Assembly: GCA_905147135.1 (NCBI GenBank)
Contig: LR990045.1
Location: 18,266,173 to 18,330,172 of the forward strand
Direction of reading: 5' to 3'
Length of the DNA: 64,000 bases
DNA from: Blastobasis lacticolella
Lineage: Eukaryota; Arthropoda; Insecta; Lepidoptera; Blastobasidae
Both the position numbers and the translations under genes were made by a program. The notes under the pieces were generated by a model. It had not been told where the DNA came from, searched no databases, and saw nothing but the letters and a program-made list of their open reading frames with translations. Position 1 is the first letter of the stretch; every line of letters starts with the position of its first letter. This document shows, one piece after another, positions 11,703 to 23,751 of the stretch.

Positions 11703-14700
11703 CTGTGATGGGACGCTAATAATTCAAATTCATAAAACATAACCCTCCTTTTTGTCGCAGTCGGGTAAAAATCATTGGCGTCATTCGAACGTTTAAATTT
11801 GCTAAACACCAACACGTGGCACTCACTTGAAATTCCGAAAACCAAAACCAATTTGTCACACGATATTATGTTAGTTTGAGTGAGCAATAAATTCCCAAAA
11901 AGGTCGAGCTTAATTACAAGGGTCACACTTGTAAGTGTGAGAAAAAATAGAAGTTCGCATTCCAAAATGTCCAATAAATTCACGCTGAGATATCGATATA
12001 AAAACAATACCGAGAAAGCGAACAAGCTAGCCTAAGAATAAAAAACTGTCATAAAAACAAAGGTTTCAGATATGATACATTTAAATAAATCTGTGTCCTA
12101 AGTCTTACGACTTAGGGATGCTTTTCAAATATGATATTACGCAGCAAACCCTTGACCAATTTCAGGTACGAGTCCAGACAGTTGACGCTACCAAAAATTG
12201 TAGCCAACTTAAATGCGCGATAAGCTATTGGCTGATCTGAAGCGACGCAATCGCGGGAAGCGACGGGATTGGCAGATTGCACTCCCCGCCACGAGGGATG
12301 ATGCGCAGGCGTCGATTGCCATCCATAACAACCAAAACACCAAACAACACAAGCAAAGAAGAACCTTATGTTAATTAGCGTAGATACTAAGATTGTAATT
12401 AGTAATTCATCTCTATTATAATTAAGTCAGCGAGATGAATCACGGGGTAGAGGGATGACACTTCTTATTTCGAAGCGGAGCGAGGCGGCTGGACGAGCAG
12501 TAAAGCATTCATTGAGATCAGACCTTAAAGTCGAATAATGTAAAATTATATTAAACTTTGATTTACTAATAAATTAGAGTCAGTGTATATTAGCAGCGGC
12601 GGCAAAAGTTAAGTTGATACCTTTTATGTCTATGTAAATGGTTTAGGTATTAATTGAATCGATCTGATTAATTTCATCTATAAATTTCATCAATTTCCAT
12701 TTGTAGTCTCACTAGTAGAGATTTTATTAACATAGTTTAACTTAATCAAGATGGAAAGTAAAAGTTACCCAATCGATTGACATTTACATTCAATTTTAAC
12801 TGTAATTATTAACTATGAATTATCTCTGCGTCAGATAATTAGAGCACGGTAATATTTGAACAAAATATACCGAAGCCTATGTCTATCATCATAAAATCAA
12901 GTAATCAATGTGTCTGATATATCTCTATACGAGATCATTATGTGCTATTGTTTGACGTTAACTCGTCCCTGCGTGAAATATTCGTAATGTGGTATTATTT
13001 GAATAAAATGATACCAAACCTACCTATGTCTAATCTGCGACGCTTGGGAGTTTGTAATGTACTTACATTGAAATCATCATCAATAACGAATACTCCAAGA
13101 TAAATATTGTTTGAGTGTATTCTACATAAATGTATGATTAACTATTATTTATATATAGAACTGTACTAGGTTACAGACCTCGATATATTGGCGAAAAGAC
13201 CTTTAAGATGGCTTAAAGGACTAGTCAATATCATTAACGAATATATTTTGGTAATAAATACATGTAATAGACTAAACCAACGGTTTATTCATAATGTTAT
13301 TAGACCAAAAGGCGTATGGGCTGTCCCAGCTTATACGACTAGTCTAATCAACGAATATACCTATAATCTATATTATTATAAGACCAAAAGGCGTATGGGC
13401 TATCCCAGCTTATACGACTAGTCTAATTAACGAATATACCTATAATTTATATTATTATTAGGCCAAAAGGCGTGTGAGTTGATCAATCCCCACATGACTA
13501 GCCTAATACTGACTACCTATTGGTAACGCGCAGCGTTAATGAGTCGAATACTTCACTGAAAGGTTAGCATTTATATTGACTAATTGTTTCACATTAATAG
13601 ACTTAATTAAGCTTATGTTTGAATATATATTTTAACTTTGCAAACCAAGTATGACGCTTTGACTTTTAATTATGTAAATGTAGTGATTTGGTTTAAACGA
13701 ATAATTGTTTAATTCAGATATTAATTAACTAATTAATCATAATTAGTCTTAATTGGGCGGAATGGTTTTTTCGTACTAAGGACATTTTTTTCCATTCCAA
13801 TAGGTATTTGGCCCTAGGAAACGTGTCCTTAGCATCACGGATTTCATTATTATTTTCTAATCTAGAAATCCCTGGTGAAAATCACAAAATAGTTTCAATC
13901 GTAGAGTCACAATTAAGTAAATAAACGTATATCTATACCTTAAACTCTACCTGTGACTTTAATTCATATTCCCGCATACCTTGACTAATTTTCAGTAAAT
14001 TACATTCCAAGTTGACTGTAATCATCCAGACCTAATGAATGAGATGCCTATGTAACTACTTTCCGAACTAATGGTAATTAAATGCCTTAAATAAACTCAT
14101 TTGCTTTAGAGGAATTCAATAAGAAATATCCACGTAAATTCTTGCAATTCAACGCATGGCATTCGAGTTTTGATAATTAGATTAAACCAATAATTTTTTG
14201 TTGGTTCACCCTAGTTGGTGCTATATTCAGTAAGATTGGGACACCACAGTTGTTGCGATCCTTCATCTCGTAAAACGTAGGGAAAAAGCTGTCCAAAGGA
14301 TCCTAAATTGATAAAAAGCATATACAGGGGCCCCATTTTCGGATGAAGAGTGGAGATGATTTGAATATATGTATATGATAATCTTACGGGGTTACAAAGA
14401 ATGACAGCGGTATATCAAGGAATATACCTAGTTATCTTGCCAGGCCAAGGCAAGCTTAGGGAACCTTGGGGATCAAGAAAGCATCGACATCCTCCATCGT
14501 GGCAACCCTTTGGAGCACGTGAAAGGAGGCAGGAACACATTAAAAGGTCCTAGTCTGGACAAAGGTTCAGCTAGGGGACTGGCTCCTTTGTGACCCATTT
14601 CAGGGGGCTCAACTTGCTGTCTTATAATTAAATTATATTTTTATGATATCACTCAAATCATTGCCATTGACGTAGTGGAGTTTTATTGCAAGTTTCTGTC

Positions 14701-15022
14701 ATCTCATTTTACATAAACACTAGAGAGCAATTAACATCACAGGTTAAGGCATTTATAAACCATTCATCAAACCCGAATCTCATAAAGTTAAATAGACTGT
14801 CGTTGACGGCCTTTGTTCACTCATTTTATATTGGACTCACATACGACGGTGAGACCGCTTCATGTTATGCGCGAGGCGCATGACCACGTTAGGTTTCATG
14901 ACATGTAATGAGTGACTAGATCGACCTAGGATCGTTTCATCTAACTATACATTTAGCATCGGGAACACCTCATCGGGTGACCGTTGCTCCAGATAGCTTC
15001 ATTAGGCGCGGGACCATCACAG
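11703..15022. mobile_element. Putative 3.3-kb DNA transposon with TA target, non-coding
   Basis: Repeat X is interrupted exactly here relative to its copy at 7565-8235. The insert starts CTGTGATGGGAC and ends GACCATCACAG, which are inverted copies of each other, and TA flanks both sides (11701-11702 and 15023-15024). The uninterrupted copy has a single TA in gtcgtggggtacc. This fits a TA-targeting cut-and-paste element. No transposase is visible. The longest frame (140 codons, minus strand, around 11603-12025) crosses the boundary and resembles nothing I know. A tandem repeat occupies 13190-13510. A deleted element or a MITE-like giant are alternatives. Confidence 0.55.
13190..13510. repeat. 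About 85-bp tandem repeat, three to four units
   Basis: The phrase gaccaaaaggcgtatgggct...cttatacgactagtctaat recurs at 13304, 13380 and, more degraded, at 13459. An earlier divergent unit starts near 13190. A 77-codon open frame here is a by-product of the repeat. Confidence 0.8.
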
Positions 15023-15024
15023 TA

Positions 15025-15240
15025 CTCCTATAATGTTGTTATTTAAATAAAATGTATGGGCAACATAAATAATGGGTGGTAGGTACTGTTACAGTAAATG
15101 TTATTGCTTTCGTGGGTACACGTATGATGTCAAGTGACTGCGTCAAATACGGAGTGCCTGCATGCCACTACCTGCTGGGTACCTACCTTCTATCGAATTC
15201 TAAACGTACAATAAAAAGTAAAAAAATGATCAAGGATCTT
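15025..15240. repeat. Dispersed repeat X, copy 2 right part
   Basis: It matches 8034-8235 (gttatttaaataaaatgtat, then ggtaggtactgttacag), completing the interrupted copy that starts at 11244. Confidence 0.75.
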
Positions 15241-15537
15241 TCATTTCAGTATTAAAGGTTGTTTTATCCTATGTGTTTGTTTTCCATAAGCAATGATACG
15301 TATCTGCTTCTGTTTCAAAATCCTAGTACCATCTCATACTGTTTGGTTTCTGTAGGCCCCGGTTAGTGTAAATCCCATTTCAAAGTCAGTAAATGTTATA
15401 AAACGTGCACCGATCTATATTTTTCAATTTTGTAGACAGTAATCCTATCAACCATCTTCAAGAGTCATATTAGTAAACTTTACATTCATATTTAAGAAAA
15501 ACGGTGCGTTTAAGAGATGCGTGAAAGCTCGAGAAAT

Positions 15538-15632
15538 CCCTTCCCTACCACTATCTTACCCCTACCTTACCACTATCTTACCCCTACCCTACCACTATCT
15601 TACCCCTACCCTACCACTATCTTTCCCCTACC
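15538..15632. repeat. Short tandem repeat of ctaccactatcttacccctac type
   Basis: Four to five imperfect units of about 21 bp, rich in C and T on the plus strand. The Pro/Leu/Tyr-rich frame across it is an artefact of the repeat. Confidence 0.85.
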
Positions 15633-17807
15633 ACTACCCAACCGCAGGCAGAACTCACTATGTGTGGGAAAGGAAGGAAATTTAACGCCACTTCCAAGGT
15701 GGTTTTCCGTGGGGGAAAGAAACGGCAAGAAACCCACAGAGCCTACGTTAATTCATTTTTTTTTTAACATGTCTTATGAACTAATACATTATTTGTCCTA
15801 TATACTATCTTAAAAGTAAATACCTATATAGAACAGCAGTTCTGTCCCATGGACTTTTGTCATTTTCATATTCAGATATACATATACTATAATAACTTTA
15901 ATGACAAAATTTGTTTTTGTAGTGGCTTTAAATTTATTCAATTATAAATTCTGTTCTGCATTATATTTTATTGTGACTTTATATATTCACCATATAATGA
16001 CATTTATACTAGCGAGGCACGACCAACCAAAATTTAATAAGAAGAGCAAACAAAATAAAAAATAAATGTACTAATTATAAATAAAGGAACCGGACGCAAA
16101 ATTGGGGATATGGACCTAAAGGTTTCTATTTCTTATTTTTTAGGTGAGAATAACGTTAGGGTTTCGCAAACGTAGGCCACAGAAGAAAGAAGAATCCGTT
16201 GTCGTTTCGAGACCTGGTAAAGCTAAGTCGCATGTTTACTTTATACCTTGTTTGATTTCTTGTACGGATTTTATAAATTGTTTGACTATTTCGATTTGCG
16301 TGGATTACATTTTTATCATCTTACTTACGTGGATTTTATGTTTCATTTGTTTCATTGTATAAGTTCAATACACACCAATGGAAATCTGGACTAGAATATT
16401 TGTATAAATTGCAATAATTTTAAAATAAAATTAAACGTACCTAAAGTGATTTCAGTACGTTGTTTGTACCATTATAATGTTTGATTTGTACAGGATTGAT
16501 AATATTTTAGTTTGAATATGTGTTGATAAAGTGAACTATTACCGAATGGTAATAGTGTGAACATCCTTTGTGATGGCAATCAGTATTTTAGATATGAGTT
16601 GATAAAGTGGAAAATTTAGAAAATGCATAATGTTTTAAAATGTCAATATTCCAGGCACTGCATGGTACTATTTTCTTATTTCTAAATTTTGTAGTCAGTA
16701 GTGTAGCAACTTTTTAATTTATATATAAATATACCAACATGGCCTTGTGTTTGATCCGGTATATGTTACTATTATAATAAATATTTAACACTTTGTGTTG
16801 TCACTTTATGATGGAACTCCATTATTGTGAATTAAATCACTTTTTGTACACTAGTATAAAATTTGTATAATAAAGTGGAACTAGTGTACAAAAAGTGATT
16901 TGATTCATATTTTAGTTAAGTTTATTTCTTCTACTTGGATACCGAATGCCTCAAATTAAAGATAATTTACCAAATCTGAGATAAAAAGCACCGGCGTCGT
17001 ATCTAACGATTTGTAAATGAAAATAGCTGACCCATCTCTTCCTGTCTTAGACGTAACTACTTTAATCTTTTTTAGCTTTACGTGTTTTGTAAACCCTGCT
17101 TAACAAATGTTTCACGTAAGCGAATAGCTTCAAATCCTTGATCTTTATTATTTAAATCGTTAAGTACAATTTCGACCTGGGGATGCAGTCTCGACATACA
17201 AAGCGATTGCAAACTTATCGATTTCGGTCGTTATATAAATATAGATAATATGTGTACATATTAATATGATAAATGGTCGGCAGAGGACAACGACAAACGC
17301 AGAAAAGATGGGCATGCAACTTGGTTGTAAAATTTGCAAGTGGTTAGATTTTATCAATATTCCTGAGTCAGTAGATTCAAAGCTATTATTAAAGACCGGT
17401 AACTTAGCGAATTCAGCTGCCAAAATAACGATTCTACGTTAGATATAGCGAAAAAATTTGACAGCCCGCAAAGTTAACAATAAATCGCTAGCAAGCACGT
17501 CACGGAGTACGACTTTGACGTTGCCAAAATGTCAATTGACAAGTAAACAAACAAAGAATTGCAAATATATAATTTTTAATTTTCTTAAATTAGTAACATT
17601 ACATGAATTTTCATCTTGAAACGCTTAAAAAATACAATGGATAATGTTAAAAAACAATAGATAGGACAGTTTCTGGTTTTTTCTTACAAATTTTAACTGG
17701 GAGCTATTTATTTTGATAAAAACAGCCCCTGACACAAACACTTCCATATATGGACCGGTTCATTGTACAAAGGCAATGACACCACTTCATTGGAGGTTTT
17801 AAAATCG

Positions 17808-17969
17808 AAAATATTTTGTACCTTTCCGAAAATATTTTCTCCTTTATATTGTCCCTTAGATGACTATTATGATAAACCATCACACACTCTTACCAACCCA
17901 AATCCATCTCCGTCATCATATATTAATGTTGGAATTAGCACTCCTCTACCTATTGGCAGACGACGGTAG
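17808..17969 (+). pseudogene. Fragment related to exon 2 of the 38.8-kb gene (copy 2)
   Basis: The encoded sequence matches the fragment at 1640-1801, including the CPLDDYYDKPSHT motif. Confidence 0.5.
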
Positions 17970-18761
17970 CAAGACGGGCCTTTAAAAAGCTTTTGACTGT
18001 ATGTAGATATATTAACTACCTGCTGTTCACCGCATTCTGACATCTGTCCCAATTTCCACACTTTCACACACTTCTGTTTAACTGTTTGTAACAATTGCGT
18101 TTACTACAGATTATTATGTTGTCGTGTGCTTTGTTAGGAATATGAACTGATTCGAAGTCTATTCTACAACTAAATTCAAAGCATTTGTTAATAGTGTAAG
18201 AAAAATATACTCGATTAATCTCTGTCCTATGAAATTTTCCTGTAATGATCTATTGCTAATAAGGCAAATGCCACAAAATATAGAGGTATCAAAGAGGCTC
18301 AGATACCTGGTTAGGTAGGAGTCTAGTAGGAGTTTTTTGACACTTATAGTATCATGTGTGTCAAAAAACTCCCTGGCACTCACGCTTGGATATGTATGTA
18401 TAATAATTTAAAATACCTAAATGAAAATTAGGATACAAATTTATTTACAATCTTATTACAAAAATATTAGGACTTAACACAGTAACTATCAAAAATATTT
18501 TAGAAAAACAGAAAGTTTTCAAAAAGGTCTCTTAAATATTACTACTAGCACTAAATAATAAAACTACACCGCTCGTTATAAAAAGCGCTAAGGAAATACT
18601 AGTAGGCAAATTTTTAGAAAGGAATAGAATTTAAAATTGTTTTAAAAGGATATGCTTTTATAGGAACTAGAGACTTTAATAATATAGGGTCTAGTATTTG
18701 GTGGCGGTAATGGTGATAAGAATTCCTCGTGGTCTTTACGGCCGCTGCTTGGTTTCGACGA

Positions 18762-18895
18762 TCATGGAGATGTTTTTTGCCATTGTGGCCTATATGCCCT
18801 GAAACCAGGGGCGCTGTACACAGGGTGTGACTGTGACGTCATCACTAAGCCATGGTCAGGATGTGGAGGGCCCGCCATATCAGCCATATTTTCAC
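18762..18895 (-). other. Candidate third exon of the 122-aa gene (copy 2)
   Basis: Same acceptor and same VKIW-starting sequence as 2594-2727. Confidence 0.45.
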
Positions 18896-19103
18896 CTGTA
18901 GATATTAATAAAAATATAAAAGTCAATGCAATAATCTCCAAAATATAATTTGACAACAGAATCAAAAATATATTTATATTTTACTATTATATCTACATAG
19001 TGTTGTTTGTACTATATTCCAAAAAATAAATAAAGGTTATACACAAACATTTTAAAATCAATAAACAAAAAATAGAATTGTTGTGAAATATTCTTACATA
19101 TCA

Positions 19104-19863
19104 TCAGTGAAATTCCACGCTATAAGTTCTGGGTCCTAAAATTGGCACGCAGAACTTTGGTTCAGGATCTGGTTTAGCCGAAGCAGGTGTATTTGATCCG
19201 TTGTTTTTGCGTACCAAGACTGGCACACAAAAGTACGGATCCGATGGTCTTGTGTCCACCGTAGCCTCATACGGGTGGGGTTTAGCGGCTAAATGACAAT
19301 TCCCACATGGCGGCGGATCAGCTGGAACCTTTTCGTAGCAGCTGAACCATTTCTCCACCTAGCGATAATTACAGGAACGATAAATCGACAAGTCAAAATG
19401 AATCTAAATCGAGAAAGATAACAGCACTATTATTTCTAGTTATTTTATAAATATATATATCACATTATGAAGATGCAAATATAAAGATTAAAATAGATAT
19501 CATATGAAAAATTATGTACAAAATAAAAAAATGCAGTGTTAGGGTAACCGACAATGATGAATTTAATAATAACTTTTACCATGTATATAGCCAAAGACAA
19601 ATGTCCATGAATGCCATAAGATATAATTATGGCAACAAATTTTGTTCTGATGATATCTAATTAGTGATAATTAATTTAACATTACTTTGAACCAAGAGAA
19701 TTAATACAAATAAAAGAGGTCAGGTTATCAAATTAAATATAAAACTTACCCGCTCACAACTCGCCATATATTTTTCATAACGCATAATTGCGTTCTCGCC
19801 ACCAAATTCGTACAAGTACGACTGCAGACGCTCGTGCCTCAAATAATCAATTGTTGCAGACAT
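19104..19863 (-). CDS. Small two-exon gene, 122 aa, unknown function (copy 2)
   Basis: Exons 19750-19863 and 19104-19358 encode the same 122 residues as copy 1, with the same splice sites and TATA-like box. Both copies being open and identical fits a recent duplication, selection, or sequence exchange between copies. Substitutions elsewhere in the unit show the copies are not simply an assembly duplicate. Confidence 0.7.
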
Positions 19864-20975
19864 TCTAAGAAAAATATTTTACTTAACAAGGAACTTATAA
19901 ATCACTAGATGCACTTGTCAGCTCACACGAATGACAAATGGTAAACCAGACCAGCAACGCTGCTTATTTAACGAGCGCGAGCGTACCTGGACGACTAATG
20001 CGAGTGATAAGGAAAGTACTAATTTTTCTGTGCGCTGTCCTTTTCACTCGCTGGACTTTGAATTTTCTATATTCATTTACCACATAGTTTTGCTCTCTTT
20101 GTAGTTTTTTATTCGGAATTATTATAATATGACAATAATAATTTGGGTACCTGTGCGGTGACAGAAGATATTGATAAAAATATGCTGCAGTCCTTTTCCA
20201 GATAGGTACATCTGCACTTATCCAGCATTGTAAATAATAAAGGTGTGCCTATAGTTTATAAAGGATCAGACGGACAGAAAGACATTGTGGTAGAAATAAT
20301 TTAGTATTATTTTGATGTCTGGCATATCTTCCTGGCCTGGGAATACTTTTACATTTTGTACCGAGCCTTTATTGATAAAACTAATCATTGTTTCTACAGG
20401 TACTCACTGGTAACTTATTTTAGGTAACTACCTAAAATTAAGTGATTAGTAATCATCGCTCACGAGCGTCATTTAGGTACCTATAATTTATCACGCTCAC
20501 ACTAGTCTCACTCGATAAAAACGGCAGACTAATCAGCTCTTTTTTTACTTTGTATATTTATTATAGGGTCTACTAGTCAAAATGATATTTATTTCCGTCA
20601 AATGCCTCCTGTCCTATAAACTGTTTTCTCTAACTATCTCACTGGCTTTTTGTTTCTTAGATGTCTATTATGGCTGATCATAGAGTTTGAAAATTTCGTA
20701 TTTCGTATTATTATTGCAATAGGTAAAGGTTTATAATATTGATTTCAGTCGAGTGTTCAAGTGCACTCTTCCAAAACATCCGTTTTTCAAACAACCTAAA
20801 CACTGACCAAAATAATAGAGAACAAAATTGTACGAGAGAAAGAGAAGGCGGTATTATGTGAGTGAGATAGCGCTATTACTATCACGGCGTAGTGAAGCGA
20901 CTATAAATACTGGCGCCACGGGTGGAACGCTATTCATTCGTTTACAGTCTTTCCTCCGTACAACTTGTAGACGAT

Positions 20976-21170
20976 ATGGCTCCTCCGAAGTCGGGAATTA
21001 AAAAGCTGAGCAAGGACGAGCTGTCGCTCGAGATAGACAAGTTGCTGCAGAGAATAAAGAAGAAAAGTAAAGAGGAGCACGAAGGTTCGAAGAGAGGAGT
21101 CGAAGATATCATCCGGCTCCTAGGCGATATGACTGTAAAGTCGCCTGCCGCGAGGCATATGGACCATTAA
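20976..21170 (+). CDS. Small charged helical protein, 64 aa (copy 2)
   Basis: It matches the 4805-4999 gene except for one Ala-to-Thr change near residue 52 (GDMTV). The TATA box is at 20902-20909. The donor after the stop (aatg|gtaagg) and a downstream acceptor (tttacag before gcacatttcc) are retained, although the intron has small deletions relative to copy 1. Confidence 0.65.
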   Translation: MAPPKSGIKKLSKDELSLEIDKLLQRIKKKSKEEHEGSKRGVEDIIRLLGDMTVKSPAARHMDH

Positions 21171-21604
21171 ATCTGATTGACTTAATGGTAAGGCGGCATA
21201 AGAAGGCCCTTTTCAGGGCTACATACAATTCAGAAAGTTTCTTTGAATTGCGATTCAACCAAATTCGATATATGAAACCAACGTCGTTTTCTTTATCATA
21301 ATTTAATTGACATTGATTTTTTGCATTATTGTAATTTTTTTATTTACAGGCACATTTCCGTTGACATTATTTCATTATATCATCTTTATTAACATTTTAC
21401 AATTAAAAATTTAACAATCAAGTAATTTATTTATGTTATTTTACTATTATTACATTTTGTTACATTTTTAATAATCCATCAATTTTTCTAAGAAAGATTT
21501 TGTTTTATTATCTTATCTTTTGTTGGTGTAACGATAATCGCAAATTGTGTTCAATTGTGTCATTTTCATTTAGCTTGACCGCGACAGAGGTGACCTGTCG
21601 CGGT

Positions 21605-21800
21605 CGATTCTTATCATTTTGGCGAGGGGCTTCCCTTGTTAATGGCGGCGATTACATTATAGTCAATGTAATTTAGAAACAGTGCGTCTTAACCTTACTA
21701 TGGTAAAGTTGGCGTAAGTGCGGACGAGTTCGAGTGCCTGCACTGCCGTGGGAAAATCATCGCCTTGGGTTTTGCGGAAAGAAGCACCTTGGTGCAACTT
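21605..21800. repeat. 200-bp repeat, inverted relative to 35745-35950
   Basis: The phrases gcgaggggcttcccttg, gcggcgattacattatag and cttgggttttgcggaaagaa recur as reverse complements at 35745-35950. It interrupts repeat X of the second tandem unit. No coding potential is convincing and the class is unknown. Confidence 0.75.
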
Positions 21801-22396
21801 TTAAAATATCAATTAATATTTTAAATTATGTAAAGTTATTTCCTTATTTTACTTGAAAGAAGTTCGTTTTAATTTTGTTTCAATGTTTTATTTAGTTTTA
21901 TTTTACAATTATAATGATTACCATGCAATTATCATACGTTTTATTAATTTAAATTAATGTTGCACTAGGTATTAATTAAACTTGATCAAGATACGATGTT
22001 TCGAAAGTAAGTAGACTGTTATCAGGTGACATACGATATTTTAAAAGTAACAAGATCGACGTGTTCTCTGCTGACAATTAATTTGAATTTGATTTGACGT
22101 TGACTAGACAAAGCGATGAGAATCGGTACTTGATAGAAGTATTCTAATTGTAGAGTGACCATGCTTGTCGTGCTTAATTAAAAAAATAGTTCTTTTTTAC
22201 ACTTAAAAAAATTCGTTAATCACACCAATACCAGTATGAGGGAGTAGATTATAGTTAATTGAATCAATAGGGTCGATCCTGCTCACGTCTCCTAAATCAG
22301 CCTGTATATTACATTACTTTAATTATTGTATTTATTTATTTAAATAGAAAATAACTAACCTAATGATTTATACTATCGCGGTTATTACCACACATT

Positions 22397-22631
22397 TTAA
22401 GGGGTATGTTCCGGGTTTCACCCTGGTAGCTAGGCCATTAGAAATACGCGCCATTGGCTTTCGTACCATACTGACTGACCGAAACAGCAACGAGACGAAA
22501 TAAACCGTTGCTGGCGCAACGATGCCGTGGCGCAAAGCATTTTTTTGTATTGACGTTCATAAGTGTTTGTGTAAAGGTTTACACAAACTTGAATAAAACA
22601 TTAGACGAGTAAACCCGAAACATACCCTTAA
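22397..22631. mobile_element. MITE with TTAA target (piggyBac-like)
   Basis: A 227-bp non-coding body starts GGGGTATGTTCCGGGTTT and ends with its near-perfect inverse, AAACCCGAAACATACCC, with TTAA on both sides (22397-22400 and 22628-22631). TTAA duplication is typical of the piggyBac group. The flanking bases are also mirror images, so the inverted ends could be longer. It sits in the intron of the broken small gene at 22724-22831. Confidence 0.65.
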
Positions 22632-22723
22632 AATGTGAGTAAACAAGTACAGTCAAAGTCGTCATTCTTTCAAAACATTAAATAGGGACGAAAGATTTCA
22701 AATATTTATTGTAAAATACTTAC

Positions 22724-22831
22724 CCCGTCATTACTCTCCTCAAATTCTTGAAAGCGTTCCATCGCGTTTTCACTCCCTGCCTGAAATAGGCGCTCGTATG
22801 CTGTTTATTCACTCTTCATAGTCACAGTCAT
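22724..22831 (-). pseudogene. First exon of a small family gene, stopped at codon 9
   Basis: Exon 1 reads MTVTMKSE, a TAA stop, then TAYERLFQAGSENAMERFQE and FEESNDG, ending at a strong donor (GTAAGT). The part after the stop matches LFESGSETVMERFQEYEERND of the 38.8-kb gene and, more loosely, FGGENAIMRYEKY of the 122-aa gene, so it was once coding. No second exon is recognisable downstream, where a MITE and repeats intervene. Its promoter has been cut off by the Jockey element at 22915-29050; joining the flanks places the TATA box about 98 nt before the ATG. Confidence 0.6.
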
Positions 22832-23418
22832 TGTAGGCTAATATGTAGACACAAAACAACTGATAAATTACAAACGTGTGCTAGTGTCAAATTTCAAGAA
22901 GCGAATGGTGTCCCATTCATTCTTCATCTTCTCGCGCGTGCGCGGAGCGCACGTGCGGGGAGACCGCTTGGGTCGAGCCCACTGGCGGTGGTGTGTTTAC
23001 GCGGGCCGTTAAAACGGCCCGGTCGTTTGGTTTGGCTCCCCCGGCATTTCACGCACGGGGGGAGCGGGCCTCGGCTTGGGATGTTGTGGTGCCGGTGTTG
23101 CCTCGATGTGACAGTCCGGTCTGTGGGGTTTGCGCCCCCCGCTAGCTCTTCTTTGCCGCCCTCGGCGCGGTACCAGCCTGCCGAGTGGGACCCCGTTCGG
23201 GGAGGCCCGGCAAACGACCAGCGAGCGGGCGGCATCCTGCAGCGAGGGGTGCGAGGCGTCAGACCGGTACCGCTACCGTTGAAACTCTCCCGAGCCCCAA
23301 CGGCAGCGGCAGTCGTTGGTGTTATGTTGGCAGCCCTGATTCTACAAGCTAGTAGAAACTTGGTAGAAAAAAAAAAAAATTTTATGCGGGTATTTGCACA
23401 AATTTTCATTGATGCGAC

Positions 23419-23555
23419 CCATTCATGCGCATGAATGGTTCATTCAATGCGCATGAATGGGCCGGTACAGTTAGTCGCACTACGGCGCGGAATTTCATTG
23501 ATGCGCGGATCCATTCATGCGCTATGAATGGGATTACTCACAGCGCATGAATGGA
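23419..23555. repeat. Palindromic repeats in the Jockey 3' UTR
   Basis: A perfect 20-bp palindrome, CCATTCATGCGCATGAATGG, is at 23419-23438. Degenerate half or whole copies follow at about 23444, 23510 and 23540. They lie just inside the 3' UTR of the minus-strand element. Confidence 0.8.
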
Positions 23556-23751
23556 CCGGTGACGGATGCTAGTGGCGCGGACGGCGCGAGTGGCGCAGTG
23601 GCGCCGGCGCGCGTCTGCGTTGCAGTGGTGTCGGGTTCAGGTTTGGGGGCACCAGTTTCGGTTTTTTGCAAAGCCGACTCTGGCGACCCCGTCACGTTCG
23701 GTGGTGTTGCCGCGGGACTCACCCGGGTGGGGATTTCCCGCGGCAATGGTG

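Larger units (their letters stand above)
16169..21600. repeat. Tandem segmental duplication, copy 2
   Basis: This is the second copy of 1-5285 plus 11149-11312, with no LINE between the two parts. It breaks off at 21600, inside repeat X, where an unrelated piece begins. Gaps without genes inside it (16169-17800, 17970-18760, 19870-20900) hold only the duplicated non-coding sequence. Confidence 0.95.

Noticed and set aside
11603..12025. 140-codon minus-strand frame with a hydrophobic start.
   Set aside because: It crosses the boundary between repeat X and the inserted element and shows no family motif.
15517..15813. 98-codon Pro/Leu/Tyr-rich frame.
   Set aside because: It is produced by the 21-bp tandem repeat at 15538-15632.
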